Below are positions 56,011 through 64,000 of a stretch of 64,000 nucleotides of DNA, piece by piece. The number at the start of each line of letters is the position of its first letter. The first letter of the stretch is position 1. Under the pieces are notes generated by a model. It ran no database searches and was not told the origin of the DNA. It saw nothing but the letters and a program-made list of their open reading frames with translations. The position numbers were made by a program, and so were the translations under genes. Source of the stretch: Steroidobacteraceae bacterium (lineage in GTDB: Bacteria > Pseudomonadota > Gammaproteobacteria > Steroidobacterales > Steroidobacteraceae); the NCBI GenBank assembly GCA_017853555.1, contig JAFMJH010000009.1, forward strand, positions 1 through 64,000, in the 5' to 3' direction.

Positions 56011-57213
56011 GTGACCGAGTCGGCCCGCCCACGTTCGCACGTCGGGTTCATCGCGCTGCTGGGCGCCGCCTCGGGGCTCTCGTCATTCGGCATGGCGAGC
56101 GTCGTGCCGGCATTGCCCGCGCTCGGCCGTGCGCTCGATGCCGACTACGCGAGTCTGCAGTTCGTGGTCTCCGCGTATCTCGGCGGACTCGCCGTGTTCC
56201 AACCCATGCAGGGTTTGTTGAGCGATCGCTACGGACGTCGTCCGGTGATCTTGGGCGGCTTCACCTTGTTTGCACTCGCGAGTCTGCTCGCAAGCGTCGA
56301 AACGTCGCTGTTCGGTTTGGTGATTGCGCGCTTCCTGCAGGCGATGGGCGCCTCGGTCGCCACCGTGATCTCGCGCGCGATCGTGCGCGACTCTTTCGAA
56401 CCGGAGCCCGCCGCGATCGCGCTCTCGTTCATCTCGGCGGTGATGGGGCTGGCACCGATCATCGCGCCTCTGGTCGGCGGCATTGCGGCCGATTGGTTCG
56501 GCTGGCGCGGCATTTTCTGGACCCATGCGGCGCTCGCCGCCGCGCTCGTCGCGCTGCTCGGCGTGAGCTTGCGCGAATCACGACCCAAAGATTTGCGGCC
56601 GATGTCCGTTGCGGAATTGCTCGGCGGCTTCAGAGTTCTGCTGCGCGAACCGCGCTTCATGGGTTACGCGTTGACCTATGCCGCCATCAGCGGCGCCGGC
56701 ATCGTGTTCGTCACCGCCGGTGCCGCGCTGTTCGAACGTTTGTTCGCCTACCCGCCGAGCCGCTTCGGCGCTTTGTGGAGCGGCCTCGCCGCGAGCTTCG
56801 TCGTCGGCGCCACCATCGCCGGCCAATGCACGCGTCGCTTCGGCGCCGCACCCACCTTGAAGCTCGGCATCGGCATGATGATCGTGGCGACCCTGGGCCT
56901 GAACGTGGGCGCGTTCGTGTATACGGACGTGCTCGTCTTCGCCCCCTCGCTCGGTCTTTTGATGTGCTGCATGGGTTTGATGTCGCCCTTGTGTCTCTCG
57001 GGTGCAGCGGGCGACCACCCGGAACTCGCCGGCGTCGCGGCCGGTCTTTCGAGCTCGATCGGCATGATCGGCTCCATGCTTGCGGCCGTCATCACCGGCG
57101 CGATCTTCGACGGCACGGCGCACGGCTGCGGCTTGCTGGTGGCGGCCTTCTGTGTCGCTGCGATACTCTCGCTGCGTCTTGCGCAACGCGCCGAACGGAG
57201 CCTGACCCCATGA
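56011..57213 (+). CDS. Bcr/CflA-like MFS efflux transporter
   Basis: 400 residues, twelve helices, with SVVPALPALGRALDAD, LLSDRYGRRPVILGG and RAIVRDSF of the drug:proton antiporter Bcr group. GTG 56011 lies 10 nt after etfA and is in frame after its stop. It may export a toxic catabolic product or antibiotic. The stop overlaps the SnoaL-like gene by 4 nt. Confidence 0.83.
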   Translation: MTESARPRSHVGFIALLGAASGLSSFGMASVVPALPALGRALDADYASLQFVVSAYLGGLAVFQPMQGLLSDRYGRRPVILGGFTLFALASLLASVETSLFGLVIARFLQAMGASVATVISRAIVRDSFEPEPAAIALSFISAVMGLAPIIAPLVGGIAADWFGWRGIFWTHAALAAALVALLGVSLRESRPKDLRPMSVAELLGGFRVLLREPRFMGYALTYAAISGAGIVFVTAGAALFERLFAYPPSRFGALWSGLAASFVVGATIAGQCTRRFGAAPTLKLGIGMMIVATLGLNVGAFVYTDVLVFAPSLGLLMCCMGLMSPLCLSGAAGDHPELAGVAAGLSSSIGMIGSMLAAVITGAIFDGTAHGCGLLVAAFCVAAILSLRLAQRAERSLTP

Positions 57214-57680
57214 TCGATCAAGACGCCCGTACGCAGATCGAGACCCATCTGCGCACCCTCGAACGCGCCTGGAACGAGCTCGATTTCGCCGCGATCAAAA
57301 GTATTTGGGATACCAGTCGGCCCCCGGTGTATTTCGCCGAAGAAGCCGCGAACCCGCATCTCGATTGGCCGAGTCTCGAAGCCTATTGGGATTTCACGCG
57401 GCGTTCGATCAGCCGCATGGGCATGCGAATCACCAACGCGCCCGAGCTCGTCGAACTTGCGCCGGAACTCGTGTCGGTGATCTATCGCATGCACTGGGAT
57501 GCGCTGATCGCCGGCGATGGCAAGCCGCTCGGCGGCGACAACCGGGTCTGCGCCACGTTTCGGCACACGCCCGACGGCTGGCGCCTCGCGCAATACGTCG
57601 AAGCGCCGCTCGCGCCGATCACCTACATGAAGTGGTTGTACGAACAGGCGGTCACGCCCGGGTTCGCTACGGGGGCGTAG
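57210..57680 (+). CDS. SnoaL/NTF2-like small protein
   Basis: 156 residues; LRTLERAWNELDFAAIKSIWD, YAEE-like FAEEAANPHLDW, and the curved-sheet RVCATFRHTPDGWRLAQYVEAP fit the NTF2 fold used by SnoaL cyclases, ketosteroid isomerases and aromatic-ring dioxygenase small subunits. A catalytic role is unproven. Last gene of the IclR-oxidase-ETF unit; its end overlaps the convergent monooxygenase by 14 nt. Confidence 0.75.
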   Translation: MIDQDARTQIETHLRTLERAWNELDFAAIKSIWDTSRPPVYFAEEAANPHLDWPSLEAYWDFTRRSISRMGMRITNAPELVELAPELVSVIYRMHWDALIAGDGKPLGGDNRVCATFRHTPDGWRLAQYVEAPLAPITYMKWLYEQAVTPGFATGA

Positions 57681-59319
57681 CCCCGCGCACGCGGGCGACC
57701 ATTGCGTCCAGCTCTGCGGGCAACTCGTCGCCCCGCCACGCGACGTGGCCGTCAGGCCGCACCAGCACCCATCGTTTTTCATAGAGCGACGCAATCGCAG
57801 GCTCATCGAGCCCCACGATCTGCAGCGGCAATTTTTGGCGATCTGCCGCCACGCGAAGTCGCTCCTCTGCATGCACGTCGTTCGCGAACCGCACCATCAC
57901 GAAATCCGTGCCGAACAAATCCAGCGTCGATCTTCCGTCGCGCAACCAGGCGTGCGGTGCGCGCATGCCGGGCCAGCTCGACGGCGTCAGCTGCGCCGGG
58001 TCGTCGGGCGGCTCGGGCGTCGCATCCGGCACGACGATGGGCGAATCGACATAGCGATAACCTAGGTGCGTGCCCGCGCTGTTGAACTGTCGCGCCAGCC
58101 ATTTGATCTTGCGCGCGAGGATCGAGCGCGACTCGGCCGCCGCGGTCGTCGGCGCACCGATATCCGGCGGCGTCTCGGCCATCACCATGTCGATTTTGTC
58201 GGAGTTCATGGCCGAGATCAGACTGTTGCGGATCGCCACCGGCTTGCGCTCGGACTCGTAACTGTCGAGCAAGTGCGCGCCGCCCCAGTTTCGCAGCACG
58301 GCATCAAGTTTCCACGCGAGATCACAGGCGTCGCCGATCCCGGTATTCATGCCGACTCCACCGGTGGGCGCGAACAGATGCGCGGCATCACCGGCGAGCA
58401 GCACGCGTCCGCTGCGCCAACTGCACGCCACCGACTGGTGATGGTGCCAATGCATGGTTTGCAGCAACTCGAACTCGAACGGCTTGCCGACCGCGCGATG
58501 CAGGATGTCGACGGGATCGACTTCAACGGTGCTGACCTTCGGGTCGAGGAAATAGCACTGGTAGTTCCAGAGCTCCACGCCGTCGATCGCCGTGAATACA
58601 CCGAAGCTGCCCGGGGTGAACACGAAGTAGAGGTTGGCGAGGCCCCGCCCGTGCACGGCAGCGAAATCCCGGCTGCGAAAAAAGAAACTGACGTTCGAGC
58701 GCATCCGACCGCGACCATTGCGGCGGATGCCGAGCGTGCGCCGGATCTCGCCACTGCCTCCGTCGCAGGCGACGAGATAGTCGGCATGCACCTCGACGCG
58801 ACGCCCGGTGGCAAGCTCGACGATTTGCGCCCGCACGTGATCGTCACGCTGTTCAAAACTCTCGAAGCGCCAACCGTGACGCAACTCGAGACTCGGCAAA
58901 GCGGCCGCATGTGCGCGCAACACCGGCTCGAGAGCTTGCTGACCGATCTGGGTTTTCGAGTACGGCGACCACTGAAGCTCGCGAAAGCGCTGCGCGAGCG
59001 CAGGATCGCGCGACCGACACTCGTCGATCGACGGTGAGCGGAAGCGATGCAACTCCTGATCTGCGAGCCGCGTCGTGAAGACGATGTAGTACGGCTGCTC
59101 GTTGGGCACCGCTGCCGCGAAGATCGGCGCGTCGAGATTCCAGCGCCGAAAGAGCTCCATCGAGCGCGCACCGAGCAAGGTCGCTTTCGGATGAGACGGC
59201 GGATCGACGCGCTCTTCGACGATCAGCGCCCGCTGGCCGCGATGCGCGAGGTCGATGCCGAGCGTGAGCCCGACCGGCCCGCCGCCGACGATCAGAACCG
59301 GTGTGCGTATGGCAGACAC
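57667..59319 (-). CDS. FAD-dependent aromatic-type monooxygenase
   Basis: 550 residues of the p-hydroxybenzoate hydroxylase/MhpA class. VLIVGGGPVGLTLGIDLA, YLVACDGGSGEIRR (DG motif) and GRVLLAGDAAHLFAPTGGVGMNTG (GD motif) are intact, and a C-terminal thioredoxin-like region fits the phenol hydroxylase subgroup. It would hydroxylate a phenolic ring or related compound using NAD(P)H. Last gene of the right-hand minus block. Confidence 0.88.
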   Translation of the reverse strand: MSAIRTPVLIVGGGPVGLTLGIDLAHRGQRALIVEERVDPPSHPKATLLGARSMELFRRWNLDAPIFAAAVPNEQPYYIVFTTRLADQELHRFRSPSIDECRSRDPALAQRFRELQWSPYSKTQIGQQALEPVLRAHAAALPSLELRHGWRFESFEQRDDHVRAQIVELATGRRVEVHADYLVACDGGSGEIRRTLGIRRNGRGRMRSNVSFFFRSRDFAAVHGRGLANLYFVFTPGSFGVFTAIDGVELWNYQCYFLDPKVSTVEVDPVDILHRAVGKPFEFELLQTMHWHHHQSVACSWRSGRVLLAGDAAHLFAPTGGVGMNTGIGDACDLAWKLDAVLRNWGGAHLLDSYESERKPVAIRNSLISAMNSDKIDMVMAETPPDIGAPTTAAAESRSILARKIKWLARQFNSAGTHLGYRYVDSPIVVPDATPEPPDDPAQLTPSSWPGMRAPHAWLRDGRSTLDLFGTDFVMVRFANDVHAEERLRVAADRQKLPLQIVGLDEPAIASLYEKRWVLVRPDGHVAWRGDELPAELDAMVARVRGATPP

Positions 59320-59332
59320 CGGCCGATCGCCT

Positions 59333-60346
59333 TCAGAGCTTTTCCGGGCCTACGCGCACCAGCGACTTGCCGAAGTTCTTGCCGCGCATCAGCACGCAAA
59401 AAGCTTCGGGCGCCTGCGCGAGCGTCGGCGTGATGTCCTCGCGGTAGTGGAAACTGCCCTTTTTCATCCAGCCGCCGATGACGCGCGTCATCTCGTCCAT
59501 GCGATCCATGTGGTCGTACACGACGAGGCCCTTCATGGTGGCGCGTGCGCCGACGACCGGTCCGAGACTCGGCCCCGGCGGCGGCTTGTCCATGCTGTAG
59601 GCCTCGATCATGCCGCACAGCACGATGCGCGCGTTCATGGCCAGGTTGCGCAACACCGCCGCGAGCGTGTCGCCGCCGACGTTGTCGAAGTAGACATCGA
59701 TCCCGCGCGGACAGGCCTTGCGCAATTTCTCGGCAAGGTCGCCCTCGCGATAGTTGACGCAGTCGTCGAAGCCCAATTCTTTGACGGCGTACGCGCACTT
59801 CTCGTCCGAGCCGGCGATGCCGACGACGCGCGCGCCCATGTGGCGCGCGACTTGCCCCGCCGTGCTGCCGACCGGACCCGTGCATGCGGAGACCACGAAG
59901 GTCTGGCCCGGCAACGGTTGACCGAGATACACGGTTCCCGCGTAGCCGGTGAGCCCCGGCATGCCGAGCACGCCGAGCGCCGTCGAGATCGGCGCGAGCG
60001 AGGCATCGAGTTTGCGTACGCCCTTGCCGTCGGAGAGCGCGTATTGCTGCCAGCCGTTGCGCACGGCGACGTAATCGCCGACGCGGAAGTGCTCGTTCTT
60101 GGATTCGACGATCTGCGCGACCGTCTCGCCCACCATCACGTCACCCGGCTGCAAGCGGTCGGCGTAGATCTGGCTGTTCTTCATCACGTTCCGGTAATAC
60201 GGATCGAGCGACAACCAGATCGTGCGCGACAAGAACTGGCCCGGTCCCGGGCTCGGGATCGCCGTCTCGTCGTGACCGAAATCCTCGGGGACCGGCAGCC
60301 CCCGCGGTACGCGCGCAAACGTGATGCGCTGGTTTTTGTCAGTCAC
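59333..60346 (-). CDS. NADP-dependent MDR oxidoreductase (CurA/2-alkenal reductase-like)
   Basis: 337 residues. ARVPRGLPVPEDF, TIWLSLDPYYRNVM, PGDVMVGETVAQIVES and the cofactor site ACTGPVGSTAGQVARHMGARVVGI define the leukotriene B4 12-hydroxydehydrogenase/CurA group, with no zinc sites. It reduces enals or enones. GTG 60346 starts 8 nt after the peroxiredoxin stop and ends 13 nt before the monooxygenase. Confidence 0.9.
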   Translation of the reverse strand: MTDKNQRITFARVPRGLPVPEDFGHDETAIPSPGPGQFLSRTIWLSLDPYYRNVMKNSQIYADRLQPGDVMVGETVAQIVESKNEHFRVGDYVAVRNGWQQYALSDGKGVRKLDASLAPISTALGVLGMPGLTGYAGTVYLGQPLPGQTFVVSACTGPVGSTAGQVARHMGARVVGIAGSDEKCAYAVKELGFDDCVNYREGDLAEKLRKACPRGIDVYFDNVGGDTLAAVLRNLAMNARIVLCGMIEAYSMDKPPPGPSLGPVVGARATMKGLVVYDHMDRMDEMTRVIGGWMKKGSFHYREDITPTLAQAPEAFCVLMRGKNFGKSLVRVGPEKL

Positions 60347-60354
60347 GGGCGTGA

Positions 60355-60837
60355 TCAGAGTTGCGCGAGTACGTATTCGGCGGCCGAGACGCGGAATTCG
60401 CCGCCCGTCTCGATATTGACGTGCGTCGCGACGCCGTCTTTGACGACGATGGCGAATCGCTGCCCGCGCATACCCATGCCGAAGCCGCGCGCATCGAGCT
60501 CGAGACCGAGCGCACGGGTGTACTCACCATTGCCGTCAGCGAGCATCAGCACTTTGTCACCGACATTGCTGTGAGCGCCCCAGGCGCCCATGACGAACAT
60601 GTCATTCACGGCCATGCAGGCGAGCGTATCGACGCCCTTGGCCTTGAAGGCGTCGGCATGCTGCACGAAACCCGGCAGATGACGCGCATCGCAGGTCGGC
60701 GTGAAGGCACCGGGGACGGAGAACAACACCACCGTCTTGCCGGCGAACAACGCGTCGCTGGTGATTTCCTTCGGACCGTCCGCCGTCTTCGTCTTGAAGG
60801 CGCCGGTCGGCATCTTGTCGCCTGCTTTGATCGTCAT
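60355..60837 (-). CDS. Peroxiredoxin of the Prx5 type
   Basis: 160 residues. The peroxidatic Cys sits in PGAFTPTCDARHLPGF; a second Cys in TLACMAVND could be the resolving one. GMRGQRFAIVV is the typical end. It would reduce peroxides made by nearby flavoenzymes. ATG 60837 was chosen because GAGGG lies 7 nt upstream; TTG 60843 would put that site too close. Confidence 0.92.
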   Translation of the reverse strand: MTIKAGDKMPTGAFKTKTADGPKEITSDALFAGKTVVLFSVPGAFTPTCDARHLPGFVQHADAFKAKGVDTLACMAVNDMFVMGAWGAHSNVGDKVLMLADGNGEYTRALGLELDARGFGMGMRGQRFAIVVKDGVATHVNIETGGEFRVSAAEYVLAQL

Positions 60838-60889
60838 GTTCAATCCCTCGAAGTGATGTGATGGGGAGGCCGTGGATGATAGCGCAGCC

Positions 60890-62434
60890 TCAGGCGTACG
60901 GGCGGTGCAGGTATTGGCCCTGCGGCTTGCCGATCGCCTTGCCGTTGTCGTAGATCAGCCGTCCGCGCAGGAACGTGCTGGTCACCGTGGCCGACATCTC
61001 CATCCCCTCGAACACCGAGTAGCCCTGGTCGGACTCGGAGGTCTTGTCACCGGCCACGAAGCTCTTGTTCGGATCGACCAGCACGATGTCGGCATCGAAC
61101 CCCGGCGCGATGTCGCCCTTGCCTTGCAGACCGAAACGGCGCGCCGCAGTCCAGGAGGTCAATTCGGCCATCTTGTTGTACGACAGACCGCGCGGCTTGC
61201 CTTCGGTGATGAGCGCCGAGAGCATGAACTCCGTGCCGCCGAAACCGGACTTCGCCATGAAGATGTTCTTTTTGTCTTTCTTGCCGAGCTTCATCTCGGC
61301 GCGGCAGCAGGCGTGGTCCGAGCACACCCAGTCGAGCTTGCCGTCGAGCAGCGAATCCCAAAGAAATTCGACGTCCTTGCGCGAACGAATCGGCGGATTG
61401 ACCTTCGCGAGGTTGCCGATCTTCGAATCGTAATCGAGGCACAGGTGGCCGATCGTGACCTCGCGACGGAAGTTCACGTGCGGGAAGATCTTCGCCATCT
61501 TGAGCGCCGACTCGACCGCTTTTTGCGACGTCAGGTGCAGCAGGTTGATGTTGGCGCAGTTGGTTTCGTTGGCGAGGTAGGACGCGATCGCGATCGCGAG
61601 CCCTTCGGAGTGCGGCGGACGCGCGGCACTGTAGGCACGCAGGCCACTCAAAGGTTTGCAGTCGATGCACTCGGGATCATGGGTCTCGCCCGTCAGATAG
61701 GTGTCGAGGTCGGTGACCTTCGCACCGCCCTCCACCATCTTGGTGTACGCGGCCAGAATCTCCGCCAGCTCGCAGTGCAGGCTGAGCGAAATGGAATCCT
61801 TGATCTTCGGGTTGCGCAGCATGGCGCGATGGATGCCGCGCATCACGAACTCGAAGTGTGCGATGTCGTACTTCTCGTTCTCGCCGATCATCAGGAACTC
61901 GCGCTGCGTGTTCGACGCACCGTGCAAACCGTAACCGCCGTAGAACATGAAAATCTTGAACGAGGTGACGCCGAACTTGTTGATCAGCATGTCGATCTCG
62001 CCGATATGCGTGCGATCGAGCGGCGCGAGGTGATAGGCGTAGTCGACCCAGAAATTGTCTTTGGACAACTTCAGGATTTCCGGATAGACCTCGGCGTACG
62101 GGCCGCCGCGCTCCATGTAATAGCCGCCGGTGCGCATGTAGTTGAGGCTCGAGGTCACGCCGCCTTGCGCTGCCGCGAGGCTCTCGCTGCGCGCGTCCTG
62201 ATCGAGCGGGCCGTAAATGCCGCAGTGCATATGCGGATCGACGAGACCGGGGAACGCAAGACGATTCTTGCCGTCGACGACCTCGCGCGCCTCACCGGCC
62301 GGAATTCCCTTGGCGACTTTCTTGACCTTGCCGCCCACCACGGCGATGTCCATCTTCTCGACGCTCGTCTTGCGCGGACGCACGACGCGAACGTTCTTGA
62401 TGAGCAGATCGTATTTTTTAGCGGACTCGGTCAT
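60890..62434 (-). CDS. Dihydropyrimidinase/hydantoinase-type cyclic amidohydrolase
   Basis: 514 residues with the binuclear-metal set: GLVDPHMHCG, the carboxylated Lys in VTSFKIFMFYGG, His in SLHCELAE and LLHLTSQ, and the catalytic Asp in VCSDHAC. A beta-sandwich domain closes both ends (IDLLIKNVRVVR-like start; LIYDNGKA end). D-hydantoinase, dihydropyrimidinase, allantoinase and phenylhydantoinase are possible. CAGGTG precedes the ATG. Its theme matches the hydantoinase at the left edge. Confidence 0.86.
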   Translation of the reverse strand: MTESAKKYDLLIKNVRVVRPRKTSVEKMDIAVVGGKVKKVAKGIPAGEAREVVDGKNRLAFPGLVDPHMHCGIYGPLDQDARSESLAAAQGGVTSSLNYMRTGGYYMERGGPYAEVYPEILKLSKDNFWVDYAYHLAPLDRTHIGEIDMLINKFGVTSFKIFMFYGGYGLHGASNTQREFLMIGENEKYDIAHFEFVMRGIHRAMLRNPKIKDSISLSLHCELAEILAAYTKMVEGGAKVTDLDTYLTGETHDPECIDCKPLSGLRAYSAARPPHSEGLAIAIASYLANETNCANINLLHLTSQKAVESALKMAKIFPHVNFRREVTIGHLCLDYDSKIGNLAKVNPPIRSRKDVEFLWDSLLDGKLDWVCSDHACCRAEMKLGKKDKKNIFMAKSGFGGTEFMLSALITEGKPRGLSYNKMAELTSWTAARRFGLQGKGDIAPGFDADIVLVDPNKSFVAGDKTSESDQGYSVFEGMEMSATVTSTFLRGRLIYDNGKAIGKPQGQYLHRPYA

Positions 62435-62523
62435 GGTTCACCTGAGAGAGAAGGAAGATTCCGAAACAGCGATTATGCCGCAGCGTCGTTCGCGCCCGTC
62501 GCGCTGCGCGCCCGGTGTCTGCA

Positions 62524-63468
62524 CTACGGCCGCAGATCGCGGGCGACGCGAATGCCGAAGTAGCTGTAGCGTGCGTCGTTGGGATCGCGACCGCGAAAGG
62601 TCAAACGGTTGCGGCTCGGCCGGGTCATCCAGGCGCCGCCACGCACCGACCACAGCGTGCAACCGGGCACGGTGACCGGCGACCCATCGGCGGGCGCCCC
62701 GTCGTACGTCTGCCGATAACAATCCGCATTCCACTCCCAGACGTTGCCGATCATGTCGTGCAAACCGAATGCGTTCGGCGCGTAGCGCCCGACCGGCGCG
62801 AGTTCAACCTGCGAATCATCGCAATCGGCAAAGCTCCAGCCGAACTCGAGTCGTGCGTGACCCGATCGATCGTACATGTTCGCGTGGCGACAGCCGACGT
62901 CGGGATTGCTGCCCCACGGATATGAACCTGCACCGCCTGCGCGCGCGGCGTATTCCCATTCCGACTCGCTCGGCAGTCGATACCGTTGTCCCGTGCGTTG
63001 CGCAAGCCAGGCGACATACGCGAGCGCATCGACTCGCCCGACGCAAACGACCGGTCGATCGTTCTGCAGCGGCTCGAGAAAACCTGGCGACTGCCAATCG
63101 GCTGCCGGATCGTCGCGCCATTCGATGCGTCCGCGCGGCCCCACGACTTTGTCTTGAATTCGACAACCCGGCGCGACGCGATAGCCGGTGGCTTCAACGA
63201 AGGCGCGAAACTCGGCGTTGGTGACTTCGTATTTGCCGAGCGCGAAGGGTTTTCGCAAACGCACGATGTGCACGGGCGATTCGGGACGACCCTCCTCCCC
63301 ATCGGCCACCGTACCCATCGTGAAGCTGCCGGCGGGCACGACGACCATCGCCGGGCAAACGTCGCAATCGCGCAGCTCGCGCGCACCCGGAACGTCGGCA
63401 GAAAACGCCACGCACGAAAACAACGCCGCGACGCAGTACGCGGCAAGCCGTACGAGCTGCGATCTCAT
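62524..63468 (-). CDS. FGE-sulfatase-domain protein lacking the catalytic cysteine pair
   Basis: 314 residues, with a signal peptide (AAYCVAALFSCVAFSA). The formylglycine-generating-enzyme fold is clear: VVVPAGSFTMGT, KYEVTNAEFRAFV, RLPSESEWEYAAR, GLHDMIGNVWEWNADC and the final YSYFGIRVAR. Real FGE has two Cys in the GGSYxCHxSYC region; here the equivalent reads GGAWMTRPSRNRLTFR, so copper-dependent formylglycine formation is unlikely. A periplasmic ligand-binding or other oxygenase role is possible. No sulfatase is encoded nearby. ATGA overlap with the regulator. Confidence 0.82.
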   Translation of the reverse strand: MRSQLVRLAAYCVAALFSCVAFSADVPGARELRDCDVCPAMVVVPAGSFTMGTVADGEEGRPESPVHIVRLRKPFALGKYEVTNAEFRAFVEATGYRVAPGCRIQDKVVGPRGRIEWRDDPAADWQSPGFLEPLQNDRPVVCVGRVDALAYVAWLAQRTGQRYRLPSESEWEYAARAGGAGSYPWGSNPDVGCRHANMYDRSGHARLEFGWSFADCDDSQVELAPVGRYAPNAFGLHDMIGNVWEWNADCYRQTYDGAPADGSPVTVPGCTLWSVRGGAWMTRPSRNRLTFRGRDPNDARYSYFGIRVARDLRP

Positions 63469-64000
63469 CGTCCACCTCCGGCCGGCAAACGCAGTTGCAT
63501 GTGATACTGGTAAGCGTCCGCGCGATACAGCGCGATCACGCGTTCGACCGGACGGTTCATCACGTCGAAGACCACGCGCGTCAGGCGCAGCAACGGCGCG
63601 CCCACATCGACGCCGAGCGCACGTGCCGCTTCGACGCCCGCGAGCGTTGCGCCGATCGACTGATCGGCACGCGCGACTTCGATGCCCGCGGTACCGAGCA
63701 ACTCGAACAAGGGACGTCGTGCCATCTCGGTCTGGTTCACGCGGGCCGCGATGTCGAGCGGCACGTAGGTCGTGATGAGGCCGAGCGGCGTGCCGCGCAG
63801 CAAACGCACGTGCGCCGCGCGCTGCACCAACTGACCCGGCTGCAGATCGAGCGAGACGCAGGTTTCCTCATCCGGCTCCACTTCGGTGACGGTCAGATCA
63901 CGCACTTCGGTGGCCGCGGCGAGATTGGCCACCTGACCGCGCACTTCGTTGATGTCGAGCGATGCGGGACTGCGCGCACGCGACATGTGCACGAACGTGC
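63465..64000 (-). CDS. GntR/HutC-family regulator, UTRA domain (5' end outside window)
   Basis: About 178 residues are inside the window; the N-terminal winged helix is cut off. The UTRA effector domain is recognisable: VSLDLQPGQLVQRAAHVRLLRGTPLGLITTYVPLDIA, FELLGTAGIEVARADQSIGA and the ending VIALYRADAYQYHMQLRL. It would sense a small carbon or nitrogen compound and probably regulates the block it heads. The frame continues to base 64000 without a stop. Confidence 0.85.
   Translation of the reverse strand, partial: TFVHMSRARSPASLDINEVRGQVANLAAATEVRDLTVTEVEPDEETCVSLDLQPGQLVQRAAHVRLLRGTPLGLITTYVPLDIAARVNQTEMARRPLFELLGTAGIEVARADQSIGATLAGVEAARALGVDVGAPLLRLTRVVFDVMNRPVERVIALYRADAYQYHMQLRLPAGGGR

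Noticed and set aside
57667-57680. 14-nt overlap of convergent genes as a regulatory antisense
   Set aside because: Such short 3' overlaps are common in compact genomes and no other signal supports regulation.
62524-63468. Active formylglycine-generating enzyme
   Set aside because: The cysteine pair needed for catalysis is not seen in the expected C-terminal region.

Overview
The window is about 64 kb of GC-rich, densely coded bacterial chromosome. Genes are packed, often with 1-8 nt overlaps of stop and start codons (ATGA, GTGA, TGATG, TTGA). No gene-free stretch exceeds 300 bases; the longest gap is 195 nt at 51598-51792. I saw no tRNA, rRNA, CRISPR array, insertion sequence or prophage gene. 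The core genes (fabD-fabG-acpP-fabF-mltG-tmk-holB, Xps-type gspGHIJKLMN, AlaA) and the many TonB, glutathione S-transferase, ring-modifying and FAD enzymes suggest a free-living, catabolically versatile gammaproteobacterium, perhaps of the Steroidobacter/Nevskiales type. That placement is inference, not measured.

Region 1 (1-5188, + strand): the 3' end of a hydantoinase B/oxoprolinase gene and its terminator, then an isochorismatase-fold amidohydrolase overlapping a Tat-exported molybdenum hydroxylase large subunit, then a DASS carboxylate transporter. It looks like uptake and breakdown of a cyclic amide, ureide or N-heterocycle. Region 2 (5365-8153, +): an EEP-fold phosphoesterase coupled to a fused enoyl-CoA hydratase/3-hydroxyacyl-CoA dehydrogenase.

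Region 3 (8157-14272, -): fatty acid synthesis genes followed by mltG, tmk and holB. Region 4 (14352-19718, +): eight type II secretion genes, gspG to gspN, without C, D, E or F. Region 5 (19755-27057, -): alaA, then addB- and addA-like recombination nuclease genes.

Region 6 (27178-42917, mainly -): an accessory uptake and catabolic block. A YfcG-type GST, a small basic protein and a His-tailed bicupin form one unit. A TonB receptor, a second GST, an unknown protein and OppA form another. An eight-gene operon follows the order FAD oxidase, VOC protein, HapK-like protein, OppB, OppC, OppD, OppF, SDR dehydrogenase. Together the receptor, OppA and OppBCDF could carry a peptide-like compound across both membranes to the enzymes encoded with them.

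Region 7 (43065-64000): oxidative catabolism. A FAD oxidoreductase and a lipoprotein hydrolase run on +. A five-gene - operon encodes a NodB-fold protein, aldehyde dehydrogenase, MFS carrier, serine hydrolase and a cytochrome b561-cytochrome c fusion. It diverges from an IclR regulator, whose + unit continues with a second FAD-linked oxidase, EtfB, EtfA, an MFS carrier and a SnoaL-like protein. A final - block, starting with a truncated GntR/UTRA regulator, encodes an FGE-fold protein, a cyclic amidohydrolase, a peroxiredoxin, a CurA-like reductase and an aromatic-ring-type monooxygenase. The strongest candidates for something undescribed are the VAO/PCMH-type oxidase linked to ETF, the GST/small protein/His-tailed cupin trio, and the split Opp-TonB uptake supercluster.
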